Shown piece by piece: positions 28,445 through 38,159 of a stretch of 64,000 nucleotides of DNA; the first letter of the stretch is position 1; the number at the start of each line of letters is the position of its first letter. The stretch comes from Caecibacteroides pullorum (lineage in GTDB: Bacteria; Bacteroidota; Bacteroidia; Bacteroidales; Bacteroidaceae). The position numbers and the translations under genes were made by a program. The notes under the pieces were generated by a model. It worked only from the letters and a program-made list of their open reading frames with translations, had not been told where the DNA came from and ran no database searches. The DNA lies in the NCBI RefSeq assembly GCF_019239235.1, contig NZ_JAAZTS010000015.1, positions 1-64,000 of the forward strand. The letters are read 5' to 3'.

Positions 28445-29061
28445 AGAACAATCTGATTGTACTCGCCATCTTCGGCATCGGCTGCCTGGCCGGCGCCGGC
28501 TTCCAACTGGAAGCAAACATGCACAACTGGTCGCTCTGCATCCTCTATGCCCTGATGCTGCAGGTGGGCATCGGCATCGGAAGCAACCGAAGCCTGCAAC
28601 AGGAACTGAAGAAACTAAGCCCCAAGATGCTGTTGGTGCCGGCAGCCACCATCACAGGCACCCTGGCCTTCTCGGCCGCGGCAAGCCTGCTGCTGAGCCA
28701 GTGGAGCGTGTTCGACTGCATGGCCGTGGGCAGCGGATTTGCCTACTACTCGCTGTCGTCCATCCTCATCACGCAGTTCAAGGAGCCTTCCATCGGCCTC
28801 CAGCTGGCCACGGAGCTGGGCACCATCGCCCTGCTGAGCAACATCATCCGCGAAATGATGTCGCTGGTGGGTGCGCCCCTCATCCGCAAATACTTCGGAC
28901 AGCTGGCTCCCATCTCGGCTGCGGGCGTCAACTCGATGGATGTGCTGCTGCCCTCCATCACGCGCTGCTCGGGCAAGGAGGTGATGCCCATCGCCATCTT
29001 CCACGGCATCCTCATCGACCTGAGCGTGCCCTTCTTCGTGAACCTGTTCTGCAACCTGTAG
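28441..29061 (+). CDS. LysO-family exporter, C-terminal part (split gene)
   Basis: A 206-residue protein with several membrane helices covering the remainder of LysO. It contains LMLQVGIGIGSN, echoing the LGLSIGSN motif of the first part, and the conserved GSGFAYYSLSS and ELGTIALLSNIIREM segments. Together with the upstream 92 residues it reaches about the single-chain length. The family exports L-lysine. The substrate is assumed by family. The ATGA overlap argues for an established split and not a sequencing frameshift. Confidence 0.87.
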   Translation: MKNNLIVLAIFGIGCLAGAGFQLEANMHNWSLCILYALMLQVGIGIGSNRSLQQELKKLSPKMLLVPAATITGTLAFSAAASLLLSQWSVFDCMAVGSGFAYYSLSSILITQFKEPSIGLQLATELGTIALLSNIIREMMSLVGAPLIRKYFGQLAPISAAGVNSMDVLLPSITRCSGKEVMPIAIFHGILIDLSVPFFVNLFCNL

Positions 29062-29074
29062 GAGACGAGAACAG

Positions 29075-29231
29075 AAATAGGCTGCACCTCCGAAGCAAAA
29101 GCTGAAAACGTTGTTTTCGCTTTGTGCTTCCCTCGGTTTGCTCTATCTTTTCATAAAATAGGCTGCACCTCCGAAGCAAAAGCTGAAAACGTTGTTTTCG
29201 CTTTGTGCTTCCCTCGGTTTGCTCTATCTTT
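29075..29231. repeat. Direct duplication of a 76-bp promoter-region segment
   Basis: Copies at 29075-29150 and 29156-29231 are identical and separated by 5 bp. Each contains a strong imperfect palindrome centred on GAAAACGTTGTTTTC with flanking AAGC/GCTT arms, and ends in CTCTATCTTT. Only the second copy is followed by G, completing TATCTTTG. Confidence 0.93.
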
Positions 29232-29232
29232 G
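29225..29232 (+). promoter_or_regulatory. -7 box for the EamA transporter gene
   Basis: TATCTTTG at the edge of the second repeat copy lies 35 bp before the ATG. The matching site in the first copy reads TATCTTTT. Confidence 0.55.
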
Positions 29233-29267
29233 CACGCATTTCTCACGAAAAAAAACGTATCGCAAGC

Positions 29268-30185
29268 ATGAACAGATTGAAAGGTTTTATCTACGGATTG
29301 GCCACGTCGGTGACGTTCGGCCTCATTCCGCTCTTCACCCTGCCGCTGATGCAGGGAGGCATGTCACTCGACTCCATCCTCTTCTACCGCTTCCTCTTCG
29401 CCACACTGGCGCTGGCGGGGATGATGAAGCTGCACAAGGAGCCCTTCGGCATTGAGGGACGAGACATTCCCTTCCTCCTGCTGCTGGCGGGTTTCTACAC
29501 GGCTTCGGCCCTGTTTCTGTTTTGGGGATACGACTTCATGGGAGCAGGTGTGGCCACGACGCTGCACTTCACCTACCCCGTATTCGTCACGCTACTGATG
29601 CTGGTACTCTTCAGGGAACGGGCGTCGTGGGTGACGTGGGCGGCCATTGTGCTGGCCATCTATGGCGTGGCCAAGCTGTCACTGAAGGGCGGCGAGCTGG
29701 TACTCGACCCGATGGGGATGGTCATCGTGCTGCTCTCGGCCGTGGGTTACGCAAGCTACATTACGACGGTGAACAAGTCGCGCGTACGGACGATGAACAG
29801 CCGCAAGCTGGCTTTCTACGTGTTCGTCTTCACCACCCTGATGTTTGCCGTCAAGGCAGGGCTCAACGAAGGCATCCAGCCGATACCCGACGCCCTGTCA
29901 GCCACCAATCTGATACTACTGGCCGTAGTGCCGACGGTCATCTCGAACATCACCCTGCTGCTGGCCGTGAAGTACATCGGCGGTACGCTGACGTCCATCC
30001 TGGGCGCCATGGAGCCTGTGACGGCGGTGTGCATCGGCGCACTGGTCTTCGGCGAGGCGTTCACCTTGCAGGAGGCTTTCGGCATCGTCCTGATTCTGGT
30101 GGCCGTGACGCTCATCATCCTAAGCAAACCCATCCAACACACGCTGTCGTCCGTCTACAGGATGATACGGCCGAGGCATGCGTAA
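29268..30185 (+). CDS. EamA/DMT-family transporter
   Basis: A 305-residue inner-membrane protein with ten predicted helices in two EamA repeats (FGLIPLFTLPLM...; VVPTVISNITLLLAVKYIGG with LGAMEPVTAVCIGALVFGE). Family members export amino acids, nucleotides or other metabolites, and the substrate is not evident. The start is taken at 29268 (MNRLKGF) because it follows the promoter box. The frame itself opens at 29205. Confidence 0.88.
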   Translation: MNRLKGFIYGLATSVTFGLIPLFTLPLMQGGMSLDSILFYRFLFATLALAGMMKLHKEPFGIEGRDIPFLLLLAGFYTASALFLFWGYDFMGAGVATTLHFTYPVFVTLLMLVLFRERASWVTWAAIVLAIYGVAKLSLKGGELVLDPMGMVIVLLSAVGYASYITTVNKSRVRTMNSRKLAFYVFVFTTLMFAVKAGLNEGIQPIPDALSATNLILLAVVPTVISNITLLLAVKYIGGTLTSILGAMEPVTAVCIGALVFGEAFTLQEAFGIVLILVAVTLIILSKPIQHTLSSVYRMIRPRHA

Positions 30186-30200
30186 GGCTTATCCCACCAC

Positions 30201-33200
30201 TTATTCTTCCACCGCCATCGCCACCATTTCCTGCAGGGTGGCAACGGCTTCTTCGACCGTAGGCACGTCCTTGACCAGCATGCTGCGTTTGCCGTTCTGC
30301 TCGCGCAGGTCGCAACGGCGGGTGTACTTCATCATATAGGCGATGACCTTGCCGAAGGCCTGGCTCTGATAGTAAGGGCTGTCGGGGTTGGACACAAAGA
30401 AGAGGGTCATGCGGCCACCTTTGAGGAACACCTTCTCGGCTCCCAGACGGGCGGCCAGACGACGCAGAGGAACGATGCGCAGCAGCTCTTCCGTCTCGGG
30501 CGGCACAGGGCCGAAACGGTCTTCGAGGCGGGCGCGGAAGGCGTCGACGTCCTTGTCGAGCACCAGCGAATCGAGCTCGCGATAGAGGAGCATGCGCTCG
30601 CTGCTGCCCGTAACGTAGGTGGCAGGCAAGAGGAGTTCGAGGTCGCTCTCCACCTGACATTCGTCCACAAACTGCTCGCCGCTGATCTGCCCGCTGCCGT
30701 CGGCCGCCTGCTGCTCTTCGGCCACCAGGTCGGCAAACTCGTCGTTCTTCAACTCGCGTACGGCTTCGGTCAGAATCTTTTGGTAGGTTTCGTAACCCAG
30801 GTCGGCGATGAAGCCGCTCTGCTCGGCGCCCAGCATGTTACCCGCCCCGCGGATGTCGAGGTCCTGCATGGCGATGTGGATGCCGCTGCCCAGGTCGGAG
30901 AAGTTTTCGATGGCTTGCAGGCGTCGCTTGGCTTCGGGCGTCAGGCTGGACAACGGAGGGGCCAACAGGTAACAGAAGGCTTTCTTGTTGCTGCGTCCCA
31001 CACGCCCGCGCATCTGGTGCAGGTCGCTCAAGCCGAAGTTCTGCGCCTGGTTGATGATGATGGTGTTGGCGTTGGGGATGTCGATGCCGCTCTCGATGAT
31101 GGTGGTGGCGATGAGCACGTCGTAGTCGTAGTTCACGAAGTCGAAGATGATCTTCTCCAGCTCGGCCGGCTCCATCTGGCCGTGACCGATGCACACGCGG
31201 CAGTCGGGTATGTTGCGCTCGATGAGGGCCTTCAGCTCGGGCAGGTTGGAGATGCGGTTGTTCACGAAGAACACCTGTCCGTTGCGGCTCATCTCGAAGT
31301 TGATGGCGTCGATGATGACTTCCTCGTTGAAGGTGTGTACCTCTGTCTGAACAGGGTAGCGGTTGGGTGGCGGCGTCTGGATAACGCTGAGGTCACGCGC
31401 ACCCATCAGTGAGAATTGCAGGGTGCGGGGGATGGGCGTGGCGGTCATGGTGAGCGTATCGACATTCACCTTGAGCTGGCGAAGCTTCTCCTTGACGCTG
31501 ACGCCGAACTTCTGTTCCTCGTCGATGATGAGCAGGCCCAGGTCCTTGAACTTGACATCCTTGCCCAGGATGCGGTGGGTGCCGATGAGGATGTTCACCT
31601 CGCCTGCAGCCAATCCCTTGATGACGGCCTTCGTCTGGGCAGCAGTGCGGGCGCGGCTCAGGTACTCCACGCGGCAGGGCAGGTCTTTCAGGCGCTCCTT
31701 GAACGTCTGGAAGTGCTGGTAGGCCAATACGGTGGTGGGCACCAGGACGGCCACCTGCTTATTGTCGCACGCGGCCTTGAAGGCGGCGCGGATGGCCACT
31801 TCGGTCTTTCCGAAGCCCACGTCGCCGCACACCAGCCGATCCATCGGCCGGGCGCTCTCCATGTCGGCCTTCACGTCGGCCGTGGCCTTGCTCTGGTCGG
31901 GCGTGTCTTCGTAGAGGAACGAGGCTTCGAGCTCGCGTTGCAGGAAGCTGTCGGGGCTGAACTGGAAACCTTTCTCCTCGCGGCGCTGCGAGTAGAGCTT
32001 GATGAGGTCGCGGGCAATATCCTTGATTTTCTTCTTCGTGCGGTCCTTCAACTTCTCCCACGCACCCGTGCCCAGCTTGTTGAGGCGGGGCGCTTCACCC
32101 TCCTTGCCCTTGTACTTGGACACCTTGTGGAGGGAGTGGATGGAGACGAACACCACGTCGTCGTTCTGATAGACAAGCTTGATAACCTCCTGCGTGGTGT
32201 TGCCGTTGGGGATGCGTACCAAGCCGGCAAAGCGACCTACACCGTGGTCGGTGTGCACCACGTAGTCGCCCGGCTGGAACTGGTTGAGCTCCTTCAACGA
32301 AAGGGCTACCTTGCCGCTGCGGGCCTTGTCGCTCTTGAGGTTGTACTTGTGGAAGCGGTCGAACAGCTGGTGGTCGGTGAAGACGCACAGGCGCAGCTGG
32401 TTGTCGGCAAAGCCTTCGTGCAGGGTCTTCTCGACCGCCGTGAAGGTAATCTTCTCGCCTCCGCGCTCCTCGAAGATGGCACGGATGCGGTCGGTTTGCT
32501 TGGTGCTGTCGCTACAGATATAGATGGTATAGCCGTCGGCCAGATAGCGGGCAAAGCTGTCGGCCACGAGGTCGAAGTTCTTGTGGAAGATGGGTTGCGC
32601 CGACGTGTCGAACTGAAGCGAAGCGTCGGGCGTGCCTGTGGGCTTGGTGCCGAACTCCAGGCGGCGGAAGTCGAGGGCACGGACGGTGAACTCGCCGCCG
32701 TCGATGAGCTTGCCCTCCAGACGGATGTCACCGTTCTCCTCCGCCTCGCGGGCGGCGATGGCTTGGGGAGTGAGAGCTTCGTCGTGCACCTGCTGGATGC
32801 GTTCGCGCAGCCACAGGAAGTCGCGCATGGACAGGATGGTGTCGGCGGGCAGGAAGTCGAGGAACGACACCATGCCGCCCGTGCCGCCTGCCGAGAGGTC
32901 ATTGCTGAGGTCGGGCACGATGACCACGCTCTCCCGCTTCTCCTTGGACAGCTGCGTCTCCACCTCGAAGGTGCGCAGGCTCTCCACCTCGTCGCCGAAG
33001 AAGTCGATGCGGAAGGGATATTCGCTGGAGAAGGAGAAGACGTCAATGATGCTGCCTCGCACGGCATACTGGCCGGGTTCATAGACATAGTCGGTACGCT
33101 CGAAGCCATAGCTGTGGAGCACCTCGGTGACGAACGTCATGTCCACCTGCTCGCCGGCATGGAGGGTAAGTGTCTTCTCCTGAAGTTCACCCTGCGACAC

Positions 33201-33605
33201 CACCTTCTCGGCCAGTGCGTCGGGAAAGGTGACGATGCACAAGCCGCGGCTGTCCTTCTGCAGGCGGCTGAGCACCTCGGTGCGGAGGATTTCGTTGGCG
33301 GCATCCTTCTGGCCGTACTTGATGGCGCGGCGGAAGGATGAAGGGAAGAAGAGTACCTGCCCGTCGCCCAGCACTTGCACCAGGTCGTGGTAGAAGTAAC
33401 CCGCCTCCTCGCCGTCGCCCAGCACAAAGACGAACGGGCGACCTGCCCGCCCCACCAGCACCGAGGCCAGCAGGGAAGCCGACGAGCCGTGAAGCCCGCC
33501 CACGAAGAGGTGTTTCAGCTGGTCGTCGGCCAGCAGGCGCAAGGCCGCCTCGATCTGCGGATGGGCGGCGTATCGTTGTTGCAGTTCGGTAATCGTAAAG
33601 CTCAT
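30201..33605 (-). CDS. mfd: Transcription-repair coupling factor
   Basis: Mfd removes RNA polymerase stalled at DNA damage and recruits UvrA. The protein has 1134 residues with the usual order: UvrB-like N-terminal module (EEAGYFYHDL; VRGSIIDVFSF), RNA polymerase-interacting domain (PGDYVVHTDHGVGRFAGL), superfamily 2 translocase with Walker A GDVGFGKTEVA and DEEQ Walker B, the TRG-like region with GRVGRSNKKAFCYLL, and a C-terminal regulatory domain (DLELLLPATYV). It is slightly shorter than E. coli Mfd and complete. Confidence 0.97.
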   Translation of the reverse strand: MSFTITELQQRYAAHPQIEAALRLLADDQLKHLFVGGLHGSSASLLASVLVGRAGRPFVFVLGDGEEAGYFYHDLVQVLGDGQVLFFPSSFRRAIKYGQKDAANEILRTEVLSRLQKDSRGLCIVTFPDALAEKVVSQGELQEKTLTLHAGEQVDMTFVTEVLHSYGFERTDYVYEPGQYAVRGSIIDVFSFSSEYPFRIDFFGDEVESLRTFEVETQLSKEKRESVVIVPDLSNDLSAGGTGGMVSFLDFLPADTILSMRDFLWLRERIQQVHDEALTPQAIAAREAEENGDIRLEGKLIDGGEFTVRALDFRRLEFGTKPTGTPDASLQFDTSAQPIFHKNFDLVADSFARYLADGYTIYICSDSTKQTDRIRAIFEERGGEKITFTAVEKTLHEGFADNQLRLCVFTDHQLFDRFHKYNLKSDKARSGKVALSLKELNQFQPGDYVVHTDHGVGRFAGLVRIPNGNTTQEVIKLVYQNDDVVFVSIHSLHKVSKYKGKEGEAPRLNKLGTGAWEKLKDRTKKKIKDIARDLIKLYSQRREEKGFQFSPDSFLQRELEASFLYEDTPDQSKATADVKADMESARPMDRLVCGDVGFGKTEVAIRAAFKAACDNKQVAVLVPTTVLAYQHFQTFKERLKDLPCRVEYLSRARTAAQTKAVIKGLAAGEVNILIGTHRILGKDVKFKDLGLLIIDEEQKFGVSVKEKLRQLKVNVDTLTMTATPIPRTLQFSLMGARDLSVIQTPPPNRYPVQTEVHTFNEEVIIDAINFEMSRNGQVFFVNNRISNLPELKALIERNIPDCRVCIGHGQMEPAELEKIIFDFVNYDYDVLIATTIIESGIDIPNANTIIINQAQNFGLSDLHQMRGRVGRSNKKAFCYLLAPPLSSLTPEAKRRLQAIENFSDLGSGIHIAMQDLDIRGAGNMLGAEQSGFIADLGYETYQKILTEAVRELKNDEFADLVAEEQQAADGSGQISGEQFVDECQVESDLELLLPATYVTGSSERMLLYRELDSLVLDKDVDAFRARLEDRFGPVPPETEELLRIVPLRRLAARLGAEKVFLKGGRMTLFFVSNPDSPYYQSQAFGKVIAYMMKYTRRCDLREQNGKRSMLVKDVPTVEEAVATLQEMVAMAVEE

Positions 33606-33708
33606 GTGCGTGAAAATTATCCGTGCAAAATTACGAAGAAAATGGATAAGAATATATCCGCCGCAAAGAAAAGCACTGTTTTCCTACTGAAAAAACAATG
33701 GAAAACAC

Positions 33709-33716
33709 TACATTTG
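33709..33716 (+). promoter_or_regulatory. -7 box for the polyprenol glycosyltransferase gene
   Basis: TACATTTG fits TAnnTTTG and lies 26 bp before the ATG at 33743. It rules out the earlier in-frame ATG at 33698 as the start. Confidence 0.55.
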
Positions 33717-33742
33717 TGGCACATTTACAATCCATAGAAGAT

Positions 33743-34492
33743 ATGCATACATCAGACAGCATCGTCATCATCCCGACCTATAATGAACGGGAGAATATCG
33801 AGAACATCATACGGGCCGTCTTTGCCCTGGAGCATGGTTTCCACATCCTGGTCATCGAAGACGGGTCGCCCGACGGTACGGCCGAGATTGTCCGCCGCCT
33901 GCAACGCGAAGAGTTCGCCGACCGCCTGTTCATGGTGGAGCGTCGCGGTAAGCTGGGCTTGGGCACCGCCTACATCGCTGGTTTCCGCTGGGCGCTGGAG
34001 CACGACTACGAATACATCTTCGAGATGGACGCCGACTTCAGCCACAACCCCAAGGACCTGCCCCGCCTCTACAAGGCCTGTGCCGAAGAGGGGGCCGACG
34101 TGTCCATCGGCTCGCGCTACGTGAGCGGCGTCAACGTGGTGAACTGGCCCATGGGGCGCGTGCTGATGTCCTACTTCGCCTCGAAATACGTGCGCATCAT
34201 TACGGGCCTGCCTATCCACGACACCACAGCGGGCTTCGTGTGCTACCGCCGCCGCGTGCTGCAAACCATCAACCTCGACTCCATCCGTTTCAAGGGCTAT
34301 GCCTTCCAAATCGAGATGAAGTTCACCGCCTACAAGTGCGGCGCACAGGTGAAGGAAGTGCCCGTCATCTTTATCAACCGCGAGCTGGGCACCTCGAAAA
34401 TGAACTCCAGCATCTTCGGCGAAGCCGTCTTCGGCGTCATCCGCCTGAAGTGGGACAGCTGGTTCAAGAAGTATCCTAAAATTAACGGCTAA
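33743..34492 (+). CDS. Polyprenol monophosphomannose synthase-like glycosyltransferase (GT2)
   Basis: A 249-residue cytoplasmic enzyme of the Dpm1 group that transfers a sugar, probably mannose, from a nucleotide donor to a polyprenyl phosphate at the membrane face. Visible motifs are VIIPTYNERENIENII, IEDGSPDGTAEIV, the metal-binding DADFSHNPKDLP, SIGSRYVSG and a C-terminal NRELGTSKM. It lacks membrane helices, as in short Dpm1 forms. The pyrC gene follows after 5 bp, so they form a transcription unit. Confidence 0.9.
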   Translation: MHTSDSIVIIPTYNERENIENIIRAVFALEHGFHILVIEDGSPDGTAEIVRRLQREEFADRLFMVERRGKLGLGTAYIAGFRWALEHDYEYIFEMDADFSHNPKDLPRLYKACAEEGADVSIGSRYVSGVNVVNWPMGRVLMSYFASKYVRIITGLPIHDTTAGFVCYRRRVLQTINLDSIRFKGYAFQIEMKFTAYKCGAQVKEVPVIFINRELGTSKMNSSIFGEAVFGVIRLKWDSWFKKYPKING

Positions 34493-34497
34493 CAGAC

Positions 34498-35847
34498 ATG
34501 AAACGTACCCTCATCCACAACGCCCTCATCGTCAACGAGGGACAAACCATACAAGGCTCCGTGGTCATCACCGACCAGGGCCGCATCGCCGAGGTACTGA
34601 CCCACGGCAAACCCCTCTCCGCCCCCTGCGACGAAACCATCGACGCCACTGGCTGCTACCTGCTGCCGGGTGCCATCGACGACCACGTGCACTTCCGCGA
34701 CCCGGGCCTGACGCACAAGGCCGATATCCTCAGCGAAAGCCGGGCGGCGGCCGCAGGAGGCGTGACCAGCATCATGGACATGCCCAACACCCTGCCGCAA
34801 ACCACCACCCTCGAAGCCCTCGACGCCAAGTTCAACCTGCTGGACGAACGCTGCATCGTGAATCACTCCGCCTACTTCGGCGCCACGAACAACAACTACG
34901 GCGACTTTGCCCGCCTAGACCGTTCGCGCGTGTGCGGCATCAAGCTCTTCATGGGTTCGAGTACGGGCAACATGCTGGTAGACCGCATGGAAAGCCTGCG
35001 CGCCATCTTCGGCAGCACCGACCTGCTCATCGCCGTCCATTGCGAGGACCCCGCCACCATCCGACGGAACATGGAGAAATACAAGGCGCAATATGCCGAC
35101 GAAGACGACGTGCCCGTCAGCAAGCACCCCAACATCCGCTCTTCGGCCGCCTGCTACGCCTCGTCGAGCCTGGCCGTGAAGCTGGCGCGCGAAACGGGTG
35201 CCCGCCTGCATGTGCTCCACCTCTCCACCGCCCGCGAACTGAACCTGCTCGAGGCAGGCCCCGTCAGCGGCAAGAAGATTACAGGCGAGGCTTGTGTGGC
35301 CCATCTGCTGTTCAGCCAAACTGACTACCGCACGCTGGGCACCCTCATCAAATGCAACCCCGCGGTGAAGACCAAGGCCGACCGCGACGCCCTGCGCCGT
35401 GCCGTCAACGACGACGTGATAGACGTCATCGCCACCGACCATGCTCCCCACCTCATTACTGAGAAGAAGGGCGGCGCGCTGAAAGCCGTATCAGGCATGC
35501 CGATGGTGCAGTTCTCGCTCGTGAGCATGCTCCAGCTGGTAAATGAAGGCATCTTTACGATAGAGAAGGTTGTGGAGAAGATGTGCCACGCCCCCGCCCT
35601 GCTCTATGGCATCTGCGAACGCGGCTTCATCCGCGAAGGCTGGAAGGCCGACCTCGTGCTGGTGCGCCCCGACACCCCCTGGACGCTGGAGAAGAGCCTC
35701 ATCCAAAGCAAGTGCGGCTGGAGTCCACTGGAAGGACACACCTTCGACTGGCACGTGGAGCGCACCTTCGTCAACGGACATACCGTTTACGACGGCCGCG
35801 AAGTCGACGAAAGCTATCGGGGCGAGGCACTGCGCTTCGACCGCTAA
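34498..35847 (+). CDS. pyrC: Dihydroorotase
   Basis: Dihydroorotase closes carbamoyl-aspartate to dihydroorotate in pyrimidine synthesis. The 449-residue protein is the long class I type. It shows the metal-binding DDHVHFRDPGLTHKADI, GGVTSIMDMPNTLP, AVHCEDP, VLHLSTARE and IATDHAPH with the catalytic Asp. Alternative members of this amidohydrolase group (allantoinase, hydantoinase) are less likely given the NTLP and DHAPH context. It follows the glycosyltransferase directly. Confidence 0.92.
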   Translation: MKRTLIHNALIVNEGQTIQGSVVITDQGRIAEVLTHGKPLSAPCDETIDATGCYLLPGAIDDHVHFRDPGLTHKADILSESRAAAAGGVTSIMDMPNTLPQTTTLEALDAKFNLLDERCIVNHSAYFGATNNNYGDFARLDRSRVCGIKLFMGSSTGNMLVDRMESLRAIFGSTDLLIAVHCEDPATIRRNMEKYKAQYADEDDVPVSKHPNIRSSAACYASSSLAVKLARETGARLHVLHLSTARELNLLEAGPVSGKKITGEACVAHLLFSQTDYRTLGTLIKCNPAVKTKADRDALRRAVNDDVIDVIATDHAPHLITEKKGGALKAVSGMPMVQFSLVSMLQLVNEGIFTIEKVVEKMCHAPALLYGICERGFIREGWKADLVLVRPDTPWTLEKSLIQSKCGWSPLEGHTFDWHVERTFVNGHTVYDGREVDESYRGEALRFDR

Positions 35848-35923
35848 GTTCCTATTCACACCCTGCGGATGCAACCTTATTGACAAGACTGCATTCGCAG
35901 GCTAAAAAACAATCCGAAGGCTC

Positions 35924-36844
35924 TCAGGAGGCTGATACCTCTTTATCTGCCTTGACATTGCTCCGAAATTCGGAAGGTGTTACCCCCAAATGCTTCTTGA
36001 CATATTGGGCAAAAAACGAAACGTTGGAAAATTCGAAATCGGCCGCAATCTCCTTGATGCTTTTGCTGGAATGCTTCAATTCACGAATAATATGCTCTAT
36101 GGCATTCTCGTGAATCAACGTCAAGGCATTCTTTCCGCTGATGCGTTTAATGATACGCGACAAGTATTTGGGCGAATAACAAAACAAATCGGCATAATAT
36201 TCTAAGGTCCGATGTCTGCCACTATCCGCCGCCATTGTTTCCATAAAACGCTTGAAAATAAAGTCCGGACGATTGACCAAAGTACGCATATCTTCATTGG
36301 AAACAACTGTCTGCTGACTGATAGCCGCAACTAATTCCACAAAAAAGGCGGAGGACAAATACAACAATATTTCTTTCTGATAAGGGTCTTCACACAATGT
36401 CAGTTTGCGTTCAATCAATCCCAAATATTGATTGAACAGCTCTTTGTTTTCTTCATCAAAGTGCTTGACAGGATTTCGATGTAGATAGTGGAATGATTTC
36501 CAAGTATATTTTTCAGTCTGCGTCAGCCGTTGTATAAACCGATTCGACAAGCCAATGATTTTCACCTTATAAGAAGGAGAAGCCAGCACCTCACCAATCA
36601 GCATATTCGGCAGACTCACCAACAGATCATCAGCCTTCAAATGACAAGTCTGATTGTTCAATTCCAACTTTACCTCGCCTTCCATGCAATAAATCATCAG
36701 AAGGACTTCCATCTTGATTGTTTTACCTCCAGCCAGAATGTTCTCCAAGCGGTCGGTCACGAACAGATAGTCATCCAAACAACAGTTCTGTCCGCCGTAT
36801 CGCTTCAGCGTTTCGATACCAATATGTTCAATAATCTTTTCCAT
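35924..36844 (-). CDS. AraC-family regulator of the RND efflux operon
   Basis: A 306-residue regulator with an N-terminal cupin-like ligand domain (VLLMIYCMEGEVKLELNN) and a C-terminal AraC DNA-binding domain (EYYADLFCYSPKYLSRIIKR; SIKEIAADFEFSNVSFFAQY; GVTPSEFRS). It is divergent from, and 195 bp away from, the three-gene RND pump, so it probably controls that operon. The ligand is unknown. Confidence 0.88.
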   Translation of the reverse strand: MEKIIEHIGIETLKRYGGQNCCLDDYLFVTDRLENILAGGKTIKMEVLLMIYCMEGEVKLELNNQTCHLKADDLLVSLPNMLIGEVLASPSYKVKIIGLSNRFIQRLTQTEKYTWKSFHYLHRNPVKHFDEENKELFNQYLGLIERKLTLCEDPYQKEILLYLSSAFFVELVAAISQQTVVSNEDMRTLVNRPDFIFKRFMETMAADSGRHRTLEYYADLFCYSPKYLSRIIKRISGKNALTLIHENAIEHIIRELKHSSKSIKEIAADFEFSNVSFFAQYVKKHLGVTPSEFRSNVKADKEVSAS

Positions 36845-37007
36845 TTTTATTTTTTCTGCAAAGATGGAGATTTATGCGACATTATCAATATTCAATTTTC
36901 CCCTTAACACATTCAATTTACCACGTTTAATAATTATTTTATCAAGCAAGGAGAAAATACAACATTTCTCCAAGAAAATTCATAGCAACCATTCTGGAAC
37001 AAGGCAC

Positions 37008-37015
37008 TACTTTTG
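37008..37015 (+). promoter_or_regulatory. -7 box of the RND operon
   Basis: TACTTTTG fits TAnnTTTG and lies 24 bp before the adaptor gene ATG. The -33 region lacks TTTG, in keeping with activation by the divergent AraC protein. Confidence 0.5.
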
Positions 37016-37039
37016 CGCAAATTTTTAAAACGAACTAAT

Positions 37040-38149
37040 ATGACAATAAAAAACATTCAAAACCACATGCGATGGTTTGCTTTTACTGGATGCTTGGTCG
37101 GACTCACAGCCTGCCAGTCGGAAAAGCAAGAACAAGCCCAACAAAACTATGCCATCGCTACCATTCATGCCGATGCCAACAAAGAGATAACCACTTCCTA
37201 TTCTGCCTCCATCGAAGGAATGCAGGACATCAATATCTACCCGCAAGTCTCCGGCTATCTCGAGAAACTCAACGTATCCGAAGGAGAGATTGTACGCAAA
37301 GGGCAAATTTTGTTCGTCATCGACCAAGTGCCCTATAAGGTAGCTTTGCAAACAGCCATTGCCAACGTAGAAGTAGCCAAAGCCAGTCTTGCCACTGCAG
37401 AACTCACCTACAAAAGCACTCAGAAACTACACGAACAGAAAGTAGTATCCGACTTCAACCTGCAAACCACTAAAAACGAATATCTGACAGCCAAAGCACA
37501 ACTAGCCCAAGCCGAAGCTCAGGAAGTAAATGCCCGCAACGACCTATCATATACCGAAGTAAAGAGTCCAAGTGACGGTGTGATAGGCATGTTGCCCTAT
37601 CGTGTCGGAACACTCGTCAGCCCCAGCATGCCCCAACCGTTGACCACCGTTTCCGATAACTCGAACATGTACGTCTACTTCTCCATGACCGAAAACCAGC
37701 TACTCTCCCTAGCCCGCCAATATGGTACCATCGAAAAGGCACTGCAAGGAATGCCTGATATCCAGCTACAACTGAACGATGGCTCCACCTATGAAGAAAG
37801 CGGTAAAATAGAATCCATCAGCGGAGTCATCGACAAAGCGACAGGCACTGTAGGCGTACGCGCCGTCTTCCCCAACCCAGACCGACTACTACACAGCAGT
37901 GCATCGGGCAACGTATTAATCCCCAGTACCTATACCAACTGTATCGTTATTCCCCAAGGAGCTACTGTGCAGCTACAAGACCAAATATTAGTCTACAAGG
38001 TTGTAGACGGAAAAGCCGTATCTACTCTGATCAAAGTAGCTCCAGTAAATGATGGAAAAGAATACATTGTTACAGACGGCCTGAAACCTGGTGATGAAAT
38101 TATCTCCAACGGAGCAGGAATGATCCGCGAAGGAACTCAAGTAAAATAA
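37040..38149 (+). CDS. RND efflux periplasmic adaptor lipoprotein
   Basis: The membrane-fusion subunit of a tripartite HAE1-type pump. The 369-residue protein has a lipoprotein signal with lipobox LTAC (Cys25) and a biotinyl-lipoyl-like domain split around a coiled hairpin (VSGYLEKLNVSEGEIVRKGQ; TEVKSPSDGVIGMLP). Beta-barrel and membrane-proximal domains (GTVGVRAVFPNPDRLL; LKPGDEIISNG) follow, as in AcrA/MexA. The start is placed at 37040 because the frame upstream of it overlaps the promoter. It is 10 bp from the pump gene. Confidence 0.93.
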   Translation: MTIKNIQNHMRWFAFTGCLVGLTACQSEKQEQAQQNYAIATIHADANKEITTSYSASIEGMQDINIYPQVSGYLEKLNVSEGEIVRKGQILFVIDQVPYKVALQTAIANVEVAKASLATAELTYKSTQKLHEQKVVSDFNLQTTKNEYLTAKAQLAQAEAQEVNARNDLSYTEVKSPSDGVIGMLPYRVGTLVSPSMPQPLTTVSDNSNMYVYFSMTENQLLSLARQYGTIEKALQGMPDIQLQLNDGSTYEESGKIESISGVIDKATGTVGVRAVFPNPDRLLHSSASGNVLIPSTYTNCIVIPQGATVQLQDQILVYKVVDGKAVSTLIKVAPVNDGKEYIVTDGLKPGDEIISNGAGMIREGTQVK

Positions 38150-38159
38150 CAGACGCTTT

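Noticed and set aside
31416..33341. A 641-codon open frame antisense to mfd
   Set aside because: It is a by-product of GC-rich codon use in mfd, with no recognisable motif and no start signals.
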